NCBI RefSeq assembly: GCF_002135295.1
Contig: NZ_NEGG01000013.1
Coordinates: 1 to 64,000, forward strand
Reading direction: 5' to 3'
Source: Acinetobacter sp. ANC 5054
Lineage (GTDB): Bacteria > Pseudomonadota > Gammaproteobacteria > Pseudomonadales > Moraxellaceae
DNA: 64,000 nt
Shown here: piece after piece, positions 55,860 through 64,000 of the stretch
Numbering within the stretch: the first letter of the stretch is position 1
How the letters are laid out: each line of letters starts with the position of its first letter
The notes under the pieces: generated by a model
What the model was told of the DNA's origin: nothing
The model's input: only the letters and a program-made list of their open reading frames with translations
Database searches by the model: none
Translations under genes and position numbers: made by a program

Positions 55860-57536
55860 TTAAACCATAGGTAGATTTAAGTTTTGCTCTTTCGCACAAT
55901 CAATCGCAATTTGATAACCTGCATCTGCATGACGCATTACACCAGTCGCCGGATCATTGGTGAGTACGCGCAAAATACGCTCATCTGCTTCTGCTGAACC
56001 ATCACATACAATAACTACGCCTGAGTGTTGAGAGAAGCCCATACCCACACCACCACCATGATGTAATGATACCCATGTTGCACCACTAGCAGTATTTAAC
56101 AGAGCATTCAGTAATGGCCAATCTGACACTGTATCTGAACCGTCCTGCATGGCTTCAGTTTCACGGTTAGGGCTAGCTACAGAGCCTGAATCTAAGTGAT
56201 CTCGACCGATAACAATCGGTGCTTTTACCACACCTTGACGCACCATTTCGTTAAAAGCTAAACCAAGTTTTGCACGCTGACCTAAACCTACCCAACAAAT
56301 ACGTGCCGGTAAACCTTGGAAGCTAATACGCTCTTTAGCCATATCTAACCAATGGTGTAAATGATCATCATCAGGAATGAGTTCTTTCACTTTTTCATCA
56401 GTACGGTAAATATCTTCTGCATCGCCCGATAGCGCAACCCAGCGGAATGGACCAATACCACGACAGAATAATGGACGTACATAAGCGGGAACAAAGCCTG
56501 GGAAATCAAAAGCGTTTGCTACGCCTTCTTCTTTTGCCATTTGACGAATATTATTACCATAGTCAAATGTAGGGACACCTTGTTGTTGGAAAGCAAGCAT
56601 GGCTTTTACATGTTCAGCCATAGATTGTTTAGCGGCTTTCACTACATCTGCAGGTTGTGATTTAGCTTTTTCACGGTATTCATCCCATGTCCAACCCACA
56701 GGTAAATATCCATTCAATGGATCGTGTGCACTTGTTTGGTCTGTAACCATGTCTGGACGAACACCACGGCGTACCATTTCAGGTAAAATTTCCGCAGCAT
56801 TTCCGCAAAGTGCAATTGAAATTGCTTTACCTTCTGCCGTGTATTTTTCAATACGAGCCAAAGCATCGTCGAGATCAGTGGCTTGTTCGTCTACATAACG
56901 CGTACGTAAACGGAAATCAATACGTGACTGCTGGCATTCAATATTTAAAGAACATGCCCCAGCTAAAGTTGCCGCAAGTGGTTGAGCTCCACCCATACCA
57001 CCCAGACCTGCTGTAACAACCCAACGGCCTTTTAGACTGCCATTATAATGCTGACGACCTGCTTCAACGAAGGTTTCAAAAGTTCCCTGTACAATGCCTT
57101 GACTACCAATATAAATCCAAGAACCAGCGGTCATTTGACCATACATCGCCAATCCTTTCGCATCTAATTCATTAAAGTGTTCCCAATTTGCCCAGTGAGG
57201 AACAATATTCGAATTGGCAATTAAAACACGAGGTGCATCTTTGTGCGTTTTAAACACACCGACTGGTTTACCTGATTGAACAAGCAATGTTTCATCATTT
57301 TCTAATTCTTTAAGTGTTTCAACAATTTTGTCAAAGCATTCCCAGTTTCGTGCGGCACGACCAATACCACCGTAGACCACTAATTCTTTTGGATTCTCAG
57401 CAACATCTGGGTCTAAATTGTTCATTAACATGCGTAAAGGTGCTTCCGTTAACCAACTTTTAGCATTGAGTTCTGTACCACGTGGCGCACGAATTTCGAC
57501 ATCACGAAACTTAGTAGCATTTGCTGAATTAGTCAT
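55860..57536 (-). CDS. hutU: Urocanate hydratase (urocanase)
   Basis: Converts urocanate to imidazolonepropionate (558 residues, the standard length). The NAD region [29 protein letters not shown] and [13 protein letters not shown] (with the active-site Cys) are clear. The start at 57536 has AGGAG eight bases upstream. A HutC palindrome lies 53 bases upstream, just past a possible promoter. It is the first Hut enzyme in the window: no histidine ammonia-lyase gene precedes it. Confidence 0.97.
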   Translation of the reverse strand: MTNSANATKFRDVEIRAPRGTELNAKSWLTEAPLRMLMNNLDPDVAENPKELVVYGGIGRAARNWECFDKIVETLKELENDETLLVQSGKPVGVFKTHKDAPRVLIANSNIVPHWANWEHFNELDAKGLAMYGQMTAGSWIYIGSQGIVQGTFETFVEAGRQHYNGSLKGRWVVTAGLGGMGGAQPLAATLAGACSLNIECQQSRIDFRLRTRYVDEQATDLDDALARIEKYTAEGKAISIALCGNAAEILPEMVRRGVRPDMVTDQTSAHDPLNGYLPVGWTWDEYREKAKSQPADVVKAAKQSMAEHVKAMLAFQQQGVPTFDYGNNIRQMAKEEGVANAFDFPGFVPAYVRPLFCRGIGPFRWVALSGDAEDIYRTDEKVKELIPDDDHLHHWLDMAKERISFQGLPARICWVGLGQRAKLGLAFNEMVRQGVVKAPIVIGRDHLDSGSVASPNRETEAMQDGSDTVSDWPLLNALLNTASGATWVSLHHGGGVGMGFSQHSGVVIVCDGSAEADERILRVLTNDPATGVMRHADAGYQIAIDCAKEQNLNLPMV

Positions 57537-57588
57537 TGAATCGACTCCTTTCTATTGACTATAAATAATTATCTTTAATGTATGTACT

Positions 57589-57598
57589 TGTATATACA
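57589..57598. promoter_or_regulatory. HutC operator 2 (hutU promoter)
   Basis: Perfect TGTATATACA within CTTGTATATACATT. On the minus strand it lies directly after a promoter candidate (TTGCAT at 57623-57628, TATATA at 57601-57606), where a repressor would block initiation. Confidence 0.78.
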
Positions 57599-57705
57599 TT
57601 TATATACCAATCATTTTGCCTTATGCAATAGTTAATTTTAAAAATATTAAAAAATTAAACCTAAGATATTGTTTATATTATTTAAATTAAATTTAGAACA
57701 AAAAA

Positions 57706-57728
57706 AAAGAGGCAATATATGCCTCTTT
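57706..57728 (-). terminator. Terminator after the hut-region acyl-CoA dehydrogenase
   Basis: AAAGAGGCA-ATATA-TGCCTCTTT with a run of A on the + strand, giving a U-tract for minus-strand transcripts. It separates this unit from hutU. Confidence 0.8.
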
Positions 57729-57760
57729 AAATAACAATAGATGTATAGACTGAAATACTA

Positions 57761-58897
57761 TTAACCCAATATAACTGCTCGTGAAATAATCAGTTTTTGA
57801 ATCTCTGAAGTTCCCTCAAATATTCTTAAAATACGCGCATCCCTTACAAATCTCTCTAAAGGTAAGTCTCGGATAAAGCCATAACCTCCATGTAATTGCA
57901 AAGCGTTGTCCGTTATGAATGCACACGCTTCCGAAGCAAATAGTTTTGCTGTAGCTGACTCCAAACTATATCGTTCACGAAAATCGCGTGCATATGCAGC
58001 CTTTAACGTTAATAGCTCTGCGGCTTCATATTGCGTATACATTTCAGCAATTTTCCATTGGGTATTCTGATATGACGACAACGGTTTGCCACCAATCATG
58101 CGCTCTTTTACCCATAGTAGAGAATACTCGATTGCAGCTTGGCTAATACCTAACGCCATTGCAGCTACTTCTACACGACCACGATCTAATACTTCCATTG
58201 CGGTATTAAATCCGTTGCCCTCCAGCCCCATCAAAGCTGACTCTGGTACCCAACAGTCAAATGAAACCTCATAAATATGGCTGCCTTTAAGTCCCATGGT
58301 TTTTTCAGGATTTGAAAAACTAACCCCTTCTGTACCCTTCGGAATAATAAAAGCACTTATCCCTTTATGCTTTAATTCTTCATTGGTTTTGGCATATAGC
58401 ACGATAAAATCAGCTTCTGCTGCATTGGTAATATAATGTTTGGTTCCTTTAATTTTCCATCCATTATTTTCTCTTTTAGCTTTTGTAAGCATTCCAGCTG
58501 GATTCGAACCTGCGGCAGGCTCTGTTAAACCAAATGCACCAAGTAAGGTTCCATCGGCACAACGTGGTAAATATTCTTGCTTTTGCGCTTCGGTAGCACC
58601 AATTAAAATTGAGTCTGTCGCAAGAAAATGAGCTGTTAACGTTGAGGCTGTAGAAGCACATCCTGCTGTCACTTGGGCTACGACATTACTCATTGCAATA
58701 CTTGAAATACCTAAACCACCATATTCTTCAGGTAAATTGATGCCCATAAACCCTAAATCACCAAGTGCTTTTAGACTATCTACGCAAAAGTTTTCAGCCT
58801 CATCATATTTTTGCGCATTTTCCTTGAGTACATTACGAGATACATCTGTCGCAATATCAACAATGGCTTGTTCTGTTTCATTCATTGAAAAATTCAT
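57761..58897 (-). CDS. Acyl-CoA dehydrogenase in the HutC regulon (candidate imidazolepropionyl-CoA dehydrogenase)
   Basis: A 378-residue FAD-dependent acyl-CoA dehydrogenase. FGLTEPAAGSNPAGMLTKAK is the flavin/substrate motif, QLHGGYGFIRDLPLERFVRDAR and IFEGTSEIQKL the C-terminal part with the catalytic Glu at about 361. I chose ATG 58897, six bases after AAGGAG; the ATG at 58903 is too close to it. It follows the CoA-transferase gene by 18 bases. The operator ahead of that pair ties them to the hut regulon. I infer that it desaturates imidazolepropionyl-CoA to urocanoyl-CoA; another imidazole acid or an unrelated short acyl-CoA cannot be excluded. Confidence 0.82.
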   Translation of the reverse strand: MNFSMNETEQAIVDIATDVSRNVLKENAQKYDEAENFCVDSLKALGDLGFMGINLPEEYGGLGISSIAMSNVVAQVTAGCASTASTLTAHFLATDSILIGATEAQKQEYLPRCADGTLLGAFGLTEPAAGSNPAGMLTKAKRENNGWKIKGTKHYITNAAEADFIVLYAKTNEELKHKGISAFIIPKGTEGVSFSNPEKTMGLKGSHIYEVSFDCWVPESALMGLEGNGFNTAMEVLDRGRVEVAAMALGISQAAIEYSLLWVKERMIGGKPLSSYQNTQWKIAEMYTQYEAAELLTLKAAYARDFRERYSLESATAKLFASEACAFITDNALQLHGGYGFIRDLPLERFVRDARILRIFEGTSEIQKLIISRAVILG

Positions 58898-58915
58898 TTT
58901 CATCTCCTTATGATA

Positions 58916-60052
58916 TTAATTGGTTCTATATTTATTGTTTGATACACCTAACTTAGGTGATGGCTGGGTAACGTGTGGTTTGACGCCATTGAAAAATACA
59001 GGTTGAGGAACTATTGGGATATCCGAACCCTCAACTGCAACAAATAGTTCACGCGCTTTCGACTGCTCACTATTCACTGAACTTTCTAAGTTCCACACTG
59101 GTGCCGCTGGAATACCTTGATTTAGCAATAGTTCACATGCATCATCAACAGAGTATTCACTAAGCCAATTTTCCATTTCTTGTTTAAGTTTCGACTCATT
59201 TTTTGTACGTAGTGGATCAGTTTTAAATAGTTCACTATTGATCAAATCGTCTCGTGACATTGCACTGCATAATTTTGCAAATAATTTATCATTCGCCACT
59301 GCAATGACCATTAATCCATCTTTGGCTTTATAAGTATCAAAAGGTGTCGATACAGGGTGTCGATTACCCACAATCGTAGGCGCTTTTTTATTGGCAAATA
59401 AATTTGCCAGTCCTGTCATTTGCATGCTGAGCATAACGTCAAACATCGCAACATCTATGTGTTGGGCCTGAGCGCCACGCTCTCTTGCAAATAACGCACT
59501 GCTAATTGCCCAAGCAGCATATGTACCCGCAAATATATCGCCAATAGATTCACCCACTCTAGTCGGTCCAGTTTCGGGGAAACCAGTCACACTCATTAAT
59601 CCAGACATTGCTTGCACAGTAATATCGTAAGCCGGAAACTGTGATAAAGGTCCTTGTTGACCAAATCCGGAAATACTTGCGTAAATAATTTTAGGATTAA
59701 TCGCTTTCGCAGTATCAAAATCAACTTTAAGACGTTTAGCTACGCCTGGTCTGTAGTTCTCAACAATTACATCGCTTTGAGCAACGAGTTCATAAAAAAT
59801 TTGTAAATCATTTTCATTTTTTAGATCAAGTTCTAAGCTGTCTTTACCTCGATTAATCAAATCAAAGTAAACACTCTCCCCATTTTTGAAAGGACCAAGA
59901 TGACGACTATCATCACCATGCATTGGTGTCTCGACTTTTAGGACATGCGCACCAATATCCCCAAGTAGTGCTGTACAGTGTGGACCAGCCAATACTCGAC
60001 TCAAATCCAAAATTTTGATACCCGCAAGTGGCGGGTTAAAACTATTAGGCAT
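58916..60052 (-). CDS. CaiB/BaiF-type (family III) CoA-transferase in the HutC regulon
   Basis: A 378-residue family III CoA-transferase. DLSRVLAGPHCTALLGDIGA and RGKDSLELDLK are at the N-terminus; the catalytic Asp is at about 172 in GESIGDIFAG, followed by the C-terminal GRY-type regions. Such enzymes move CoA from an acyl-CoA to a related acid. The frame extends to 60106 across the operator, but ATG 60052 has AAGGAAG upstream. I infer that it loads CoA onto an imidazole acid such as imidazolepropionate, using urocanoyl-CoA or another acyl-CoA as donor, in the way CaiB works with CaiA on carnitine derivatives. Confidence 0.85.
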   Translation of the reverse strand: MPNSFNPPLAGIKILDLSRVLAGPHCTALLGDIGAHVLKVETPMHGDDSRHLGPFKNGESVYFDLINRGKDSLELDLKNENDLQIFYELVAQSDVIVENYRPGVAKRLKVDFDTAKAINPKIIYASISGFGQQGPLSQFPAYDITVQAMSGLMSVTGFPETGPTRVGESIGDIFAGTYAAWAISSALFARERGAQAQHIDVAMFDVMLSMQMTGLANLFANKKAPTIVGNRHPVSTPFDTYKAKDGLMVIAVANDKLFAKLCSAMSRDDLINSELFKTDPLRTKNESKLKQEMENWLSEYSVDDACELLLNQGIPAAPVWNLESSVNSEQSKARELFVAVEGSDIPIVPQPVFFNGVKPHVTQPSPKLGVSNNKYRTN

Positions 60053-60095
60053 TATTTCTTCCTTAAATCTTATGACATAAATACATATATATACT

Positions 60096-60105
60096 TGTAT
60101 ATACA
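60096..60105. promoter_or_regulatory. HutC operator 3 (CoA-transferase promoter)
   Basis: Perfect TGTATATACA within CTTGTATATACAAT. On the minus strand it covers the -10 box (TATACA) of a promoter with -35 TTTACA at 60119-60124 and 17-base spacing, 44 bases before the ATG. This is direct evidence that the CoA-transferase and dehydrogenase are in the hut regulon. Confidence 0.78.
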
Positions 60106-60332
60106 ATTAAATTATTAATGTAAACTCATTTTTCTAAAAAAAACATAACACCTTGTTTAACGTAGATTTATTTTTTAAAAATATTTTTAAACATTTTATC
60201 TTTTAATAAAACATAAAGTTCTTAAATTTTTATTTATATTATTTTTCAATACTTTATTTTTATTTTTATATTATTGTAGTTTTAACTATTGCTTTTGGTT
60301 TTTTGCTCAGGTTATTTTATAAACAAGTTAAT

Positions 60333-60342
60333 TGTATATACA
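60333..60342. promoter_or_regulatory. HutC operator 4 (permease promoter)
   Basis: Perfect TGTATATACA within AATTGTATATACATGT, 161 bases upstream of the permease ATG. I could not place a convincing promoter beside it. Confidence 0.72.
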
Positions 60343-60503
60343 TGTTTACTCATGTTTAACAACTTATTGCTTGAAAAATGCTAGTCCATATCACATAAAT
60401 ATATTAGTTACTCGTTATCATTTTTTGTGAATTGTATTAGATCACTGAGATTGGTCACTAAATAAGACCGCGGGATAAATCTCTACGACGAAAGGAAATT
60501 CGT

Positions 60504-61940
60504 ATGACGCAAAATGTAGAAACGGAAAAACAACAAGGCAATAACTTTATTGAAAACCGTTCAATTGATTTTATTCCTGAAAATGAAAGGCATGGCAGCG
60601 TTTTTAGCCAATTTACATTATGGTTTGGTGCAAATCTTCAAATTACAGCTATCGTCACGGGTGCTTTAGCTGTTGTGCTTGGGGGAGATGTATTTTGGTC
60701 CATTATTGGATTAATTATCGGCCAAGCTTTTGGTGCAACGATTATGGCCTTACATGCGGCCCAAGGCCCTAAATTAGGCTTACCTCAAATGATTTCAAGC
60801 CGAGTTCAGTTTGGAGTATATGGGGCATGTATACCCATTATTCTGGTCTGTTTAATGTATATCGGTTTCACAGCCACAGGAACTGTTCTTTCTGGGCAAG
60901 CCATTGCCAAACTGTTGAACACCAGCAATCTTGTCGGTATTTTGATTTTCGCTGCAATTATTATCGTGTTGGCTACCGTCGGTTATAAGGTTATTCACTG
61001 GATCGGTAAACTTGCCAGTGTGTTAGGCATTATTACATTCATCATTATTTTTGCAAAAATCATGTTAATGGCTGACATCGCCAACCTATTTACTGTTAAA
61101 CACTTCAACTGGTCTTCTTTTTTATTAGCAATTTCACTTTCTGCATCATGGCAAATTGCTTTCGGGCCATATGTTGCCGATTATTCTAGATATTTACCAA
61201 GTTCAACCTCTTCTTCCAAAGTTTTTTGGGCTGTTGCTGCAGGTTCGTTTATTGGTTCACAAATTTCGATGACACTAGGTGTATTTATTGCTCAAATTGC
61301 TCAAGGTAATTTTGTTGGAAATGAAGTTGCTTATGTGATTGGCTTAGGCAGTGTTGGCACGATAGCAGCAATTTTATACTTTTGTATTGCCTTTGGAAAA
61401 CTTACAATTTCTACTTTAAATTCATATGGTTGCTTTATGTGCATTGCAACTATTTATAGTAGTTTTAAAGGCACACTAAACATCACTAAAACGCAAAGAC
61501 TTCTTGCCGTTATCGGAATTGTGGCTGTTTCTACAATTATCGCTATTTTAGGTGAACATTCTTTTCTTAGTGCATTCAAATCATTTATTTTATTTCTTTT
61601 AACGTTCTTCATTCCTTGGAGCGCAATCAACCTTATTGATTATTATTTTATTTCGCATGAGAAATGCGATATTAAGGACCTTTCTGACCCTGATGGAAAG
61701 TACGGTCGCTGGAATATGGTCGGAATTGGTTGCTATGTTGCAGGTATTGTTTTCCAACTTCCTTTCATTGACTCAAAACTCTATACGGGAAGTATTGCGA
61801 AAATGCTAGGTAATGTAGATCTATCATGGATAGCAGGTCTTATTTTCACCGCAATTCTTTATTTTATCTGCGTTAAATTATTTCCAAAACAAGTGAAAAT
61901 TTCACAGCCACAAACGTCAAATACTATCTCAAATAATTAA
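60504..61940 (+). CDS. NCS1-family permease, probable imidazole-acid (urocanate-type) transporter
   Basis: A 478-residue inner-membrane transporter with 12 predicted segments of the nucleobase:cation symporter-1 (purine-cytosine permease) family. SVFSQFTLWFGANLQITAIV, PQMISSRVQFGVYGA and WQIAFGPYVADYSRYLP are the family blocks; the last contains the conserved Asp-Tyr-Ser motif. NCS1-type permeases also occur in hut clusters of pseudomonads, where one is linked to urocanate uptake. A ribosome binding site AAAGGAAA lies upstream, as does HutC operator 4. Substrate is inferred: imidazolepropionate or urocanate. Confidence 0.85.
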   Translation: MTQNVETEKQQGNNFIENRSIDFIPENERHGSVFSQFTLWFGANLQITAIVTGALAVVLGGDVFWSIIGLIIGQAFGATIMALHAAQGPKLGLPQMISSRVQFGVYGACIPIILVCLMYIGFTATGTVLSGQAIAKLLNTSNLVGILIFAAIIIVLATVGYKVIHWIGKLASVLGIITFIIIFAKIMLMADIANLFTVKHFNWSSFLLAISLSASWQIAFGPYVADYSRYLPSSTSSSKVFWAVAAGSFIGSQISMTLGVFIAQIAQGNFVGNEVAYVIGLGSVGTIAAILYFCIAFGKLTISTLNSYGCFMCIATIYSSFKGTLNITKTQRLLAVIGIVAVSTIIAILGEHSFLSAFKSFILFLLTFFIPWSAINLIDYYFISHEKCDIKDLSDPDGKYGRWNMVGIGCYVAGIVFQLPFIDSKLYTGSIAKMLGNVDLSWIAGLIFTAILYFICVKLFPKQVKISQPQTSNTISNN

Positions 61941-61955
61941 TTTTACATTTCACAC

Positions 61956-61983
61956 GGCCATTTCATTTGAAATGGCCTTTTTA
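61956..61983 (+). terminator. Hairpin between permease and porin genes
   Basis: GGCCATTTCA and TGAAATGGCC form a 10-bp stem followed by TTTTT. It may terminate most permease transcripts and so lower porin expression. Confidence 0.75.
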
Positions 61984-62003
61984 CGCGCAATGGATTGTTT
62001 ACT

Positions 62004-63164
62004 ATGAAATTAATGAAAATTACCCTGATATCATTCGGTGTCATGGTGTCCCAAACTCATGCCTCTAATTTTGAATTTGGTGACAAAGAAACGACAGCGG
62101 GTTCAATTAAATTATCGGGATTTTTACGTGCAAAAATTCAAGATAAAGATTACTCAAAAAATGACCATAGCTTAAAATTTGATACTGCTAAAATTAACCT
62201 CGATTATGAAAATCAGTTGATCAAAGGACATATGGAATATCGCTGTTATCAGTTCGATAAAATCTGTGATTTTTCGACATTAGTAGATGGTTGGCTTAGT
62301 TATGATTTCAATGAAAAATATGAAATTAAAGTCGGGGTACAAAGCCTTCCATTTGGTCCTTCACGATTTTGGGAGAGTAATTATTTCGGTGGTATTAATA
62401 CCCAAGTTGGTATTGAAGACATTCATAATTTAGGTGTCAATTATCAATTTAAACCAAGTCAATCTACAAGCATAGAATTAGCTTACTTTCCAAAAGATGG
62501 TGGTAAATATCATGGATCAAATGGCGAAGCTGCACGATACACGGCTAATCTAATTAAATCTAATCAAGCTGAACATACAAATCTGCAAGAAAAAGATATG
62601 TGGGTATCACGGATTAACCAAGAAGTTGACCTATTTAATTCTGATCATCTTAAAACGTCATTTGGTGGGTCATATTGGTATTCTACAATTGAAAATAAAA
62701 ATTTAAATCTCGATGGAAATCGTAAAGCATGGAGTTTATTTAGCCAAGTTAGCTACGATGATTTGAAGCTTATGATTACAGCTGGCAAAAACGACATTAA
62801 CTCTAAAGATACGGTTTATCCAAATCAATCAACCTATGGTTCTTTTGATGATAAATATATGGTCGCAAATGAAGGTAATTTTTATACTATAGACTTAAGC
62901 TATACCTTCAAAGATGTGTATAAAGGTCTAAATATATTGCCGTATGCGATGTATAGCACCTATTCTAAAGGATATAGTGATGCCAATAATTCAACTCGAA
63001 GCGTAATTGGTTCATCTTTCGATTATAAAAATTTCAGTTTCGTTAGTGAATATATCATTGGAAAAAATGATCCTTTAGTTGGTGGAGGTTTCGATTCTCT
63101 TGCTGAAGGATCTGCAAACAAAAACAATAGATTATTAAATTTGTCTATATTGTATTTTTTTTAA
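62004..63164 (+). CDS. Outer-membrane porin
   Basis: A 386-residue beta-barrel protein. The signal peptide (MKLMKITLISFGVMVSQTHA) is followed by alternating strands and loops, and the protein ends in the aromatic-terminated strand NLSILYFF needed for BAM recognition. KVGVQSLPFGPSRFWES and GVNYQFKPSQSTSIELAYFP resemble phosphate-selective/substrate-specific porins; I cannot name the subfamily. ATG 62004 is preferred over the TTG at 61995. It follows the permease gene and may let the imidazole acid enter. The gene looks more AT-rich than the housekeeping genes. Confidence 0.8.
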   Translation: MKLMKITLISFGVMVSQTHASNFEFGDKETTAGSIKLSGFLRAKIQDKDYSKNDHSLKFDTAKINLDYENQLIKGHMEYRCYQFDKICDFSTLVDGWLSYDFNEKYEIKVGVQSLPFGPSRFWESNYFGGINTQVGIEDIHNLGVNYQFKPSQSTSIELAYFPKDGGKYHGSNGEAARYTANLIKSNQAEHTNLQEKDMWVSRINQEVDLFNSDHLKTSFGGSYWYSTIENKNLNLDGNRKAWSLFSQVSYDDLKLMITAGKNDINSKDTVYPNQSTYGSFDDKYMVANEGNFYTIDLSYTFKDVYKGLNILPYAMYSTYSKGYSDANNSTRSVIGSSFDYKNFSFVSEYIIGKNDPLVGGGFDSLAEGSANKNNRLLNLSILYFF

Positions 63165-63320
63165 ACGATTCAATATTTTATAATCGGGCATAATTCATCA
63201 ATTTTTTTAATTCTTACTGAGTAAAATAACGAGTTAGCTTATACATTTTATTTGGAATTAAATTTATTTAGGCTGTAAAGCTTTCATTTTAAAAATTGAA
63301 CGAATAGTTATAACGTAAAA

Positions 63321-63355
63321 AAAAGAAGTAAGACATGATCTTACTGCTTTTTTTT
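63321..63355 (+). terminator. Terminator after the porin gene
   Basis: AGTAAGA-CATGA-TCTTACT continues into AAAAGA.../...GCTTTTTTTT, giving a stem with a long T-run, between the porin and the IS remnant. Confidence 0.75.
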
Positions 63356-63368
63356 AGTCATAACTTGG

Positions 63369-64000
63369 GCTTTGTTGCACAAAGATTTAAAAAGTTGAAC
63401 TCCCTTAAGCAACTCAAATTTAAGTGTCAACTTGGGTATGTGGGCGACCTAGCTCCGTAAACTTATTTAAGACGGCCACACCTGCATGAACATCATTGAC
63501 TTGGCTGTCAAAATTCCTTGAGCAAAGCTTATCGCTTAGTAACTTAATACAGTGCATCTTGGTCTCAGCCAAGCCTCGGCGACGATAGCCTGACCCTTTT
63601 CTCCATTGTGTTCTGCCTAAATGTTTAACTGTTCGAAGTAATTCATTCCTCTCCTGAGAATGTGCATTTGTATCTTTCCAAGATCTTGCATTTTTTCTGG
63701 GAGGAATCACTGCATGTGCTTGTCGATCTGCAATGGCTTGACGGCATTTTCCACTCACCTTCACCTAGAAACTTCAAACCAGTAGAATCCACGAGTAGAT
63801 GCAATTCATTGCTACTTTTTTGATAGCTAATTGCAATATCAATATGCTTTTGTCTTCAACAAAGAGTCGTGTAATCTGGCACTACCCAATCTCATCCGCA
63901 AAGCTTAATCAGACTTTGGACAAAGCCGGTGACCATTCGCAAAGATAATTTAAATAGGGACTTAATCATTAAACAACATTAGATGGCTACGTCAGAATAA
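63369..64000 (-). mobile_element. Degenerate IS5/IS903-type insertion sequence (truncated by window edge)
   Basis: The end sequence GGCTTTGTTGCACAAAG at 63369-63385 is a typical IS5/IS903 terminal repeat. It is followed inward by the transposase pseudogene on the minus strand. The other end lies beyond 64000 or is lost. Confidence 0.75.
63420..63969 (-). pseudogene. IS5-family (IS903 group) transposase, broken by stops and an internal deletion
   Basis: Reading from 63969, the frame gives MIKSLFKLSLRMVTGFVQSL and continues through two in-frame TGA stops, one before DWVVPDYTTLC and one after it. Then come QKHIDIAISYQKSS and VDSTGLKFLGEGEWK (first DDE Asp). At this point the frame shifts and the sequence jumps to CRQAIADRQAHAVIPPRKNA, the part of the DDE domain that in full-length relatives lies roughly 90 residues further on. 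The C-terminal segment with ETKMHCIKLL (third catalytic residue) and FTELGRPH is intact. So about 270 bases are missing, including the second Asp. The element cannot transpose on its own. Confidence 0.8.

Larger units (their letters stand above)
60053..60503. other. 451-base divergent control region
   Basis: It lies between the CoA-transferase and permease genes and is very AT-rich. It has HutC operators at 60096-60105 and 60333-60342 and a promoter candidate for the CoA-transferase unit (60096-60124). No gene is seen. Confidence 0.6.

Noticed and set aside
57761..60052. Carnitine (CaiA/CaiB) interpretation of the dehydrogenase and CoA-transferase
   Set aside because: No crotonobetainyl-CoA hydratase, carnitine-CoA ligase or betaine-type transporter gene is near, and the pair carries a HutC operator.
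60053..60106. Longer start for the CoA-transferase
   Set aside because: It would translate the HutC operator and the -10 box; ATG 60052 has a good AAGGAAG site.

Overview
The window looks like a chromosomal stretch of an Acinetobacter species. It is AT-rich, most genes have typical Acinetobacter lengths and neighbours (DcaP-type porin, lptM-lysA-dapF, a Tim44-domain protein), and the regulators and catabolic enzymes resemble those of that genus. Both ends carry insertion-sequence remnants: the 3' part of an IS5-family transposase at 1-261, and a degenerate, internally deleted IS5/IS903-type transposase from 63420 to the right edge. Nothing looks like a prophage or CRISPR array. The assignment rests on protein recognition by eye, without database searches.

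Region 1 (about 364-14901) is a catabolic island for an alicyclic acid. The genes badH, badI, aliB and aliA encode the cyclohexanecarboxyl-CoA (CHC-CoA) to pimeloyl-CoA route first known from Rhodopseudomonas palustris. They are followed by a DcaP-type porin and a TetR regulator. Next to them lie an acyl-CoA dehydrogenase and glutaryl-CoA dehydrogenase pair, a divergent hydratase / 3-hydroxyacyl-CoA dehydrogenase / thiolase operon, and an IclR-family regulator. Together these could take cyclohexanecarboxylate to pimeloyl-CoA, glutaryl-CoA and crotonyl-CoA. A 17-bp interrupted palindrome (ATTTCG-N5-CGAAAT type) occurs six times, always in front of the transcription units of this island, and is the likely IclR operator. 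The ETF genes at 15079-16781 can accept the electrons.

Region 2 (15000-50500) is mostly housekeeping: etfBA, a LysE exporter with a divergent Lrp regulator, xerC, dapF-lysA-lptM, two amino-acid transporters, radA, a Fur-box-preceded DUF3649/PepSY/DUF3325 iron-uptake set, a SAH riboswitch ahead of ahcY, metF, rsmE, a PAS-GGDEF-EAL protein, maeB, cca, alkX-type glycosylase, epmA, pdxB, a class II aldolase and tRNA-Ser(UGA). Several small hypothetical genes lie at 33-36 kb.

Region 3 (50868-63164) is the most interesting part. It holds hutC-hutD and hutU-hutI-hutG with a glutamate dehydrogenase gene, but no hutH (histidine ammonia-lyase). In its place there is an acyl-CoA dehydrogenase and a family III CoA-transferase, plus an NCS1-type permease and a porin. 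Four perfect TGTATATACA palindromes, the known HutC operator type (TGTA-N2-TACA), sit before hutC, hutU, the CoA-transferase operon and the permease. The simplest reading is a HutC regulon that feeds on an imidazole acid other than histidine. Imidazolepropionate is the best candidate: CoA activation and desaturation would give urocanoyl-CoA and then urocanate, which HutU, HutI and HutG convert to glutamate, and the dehydrogenase converts to 2-oxoglutarate. This is an inference from gene content and shared operators; the substrate has not been shown.
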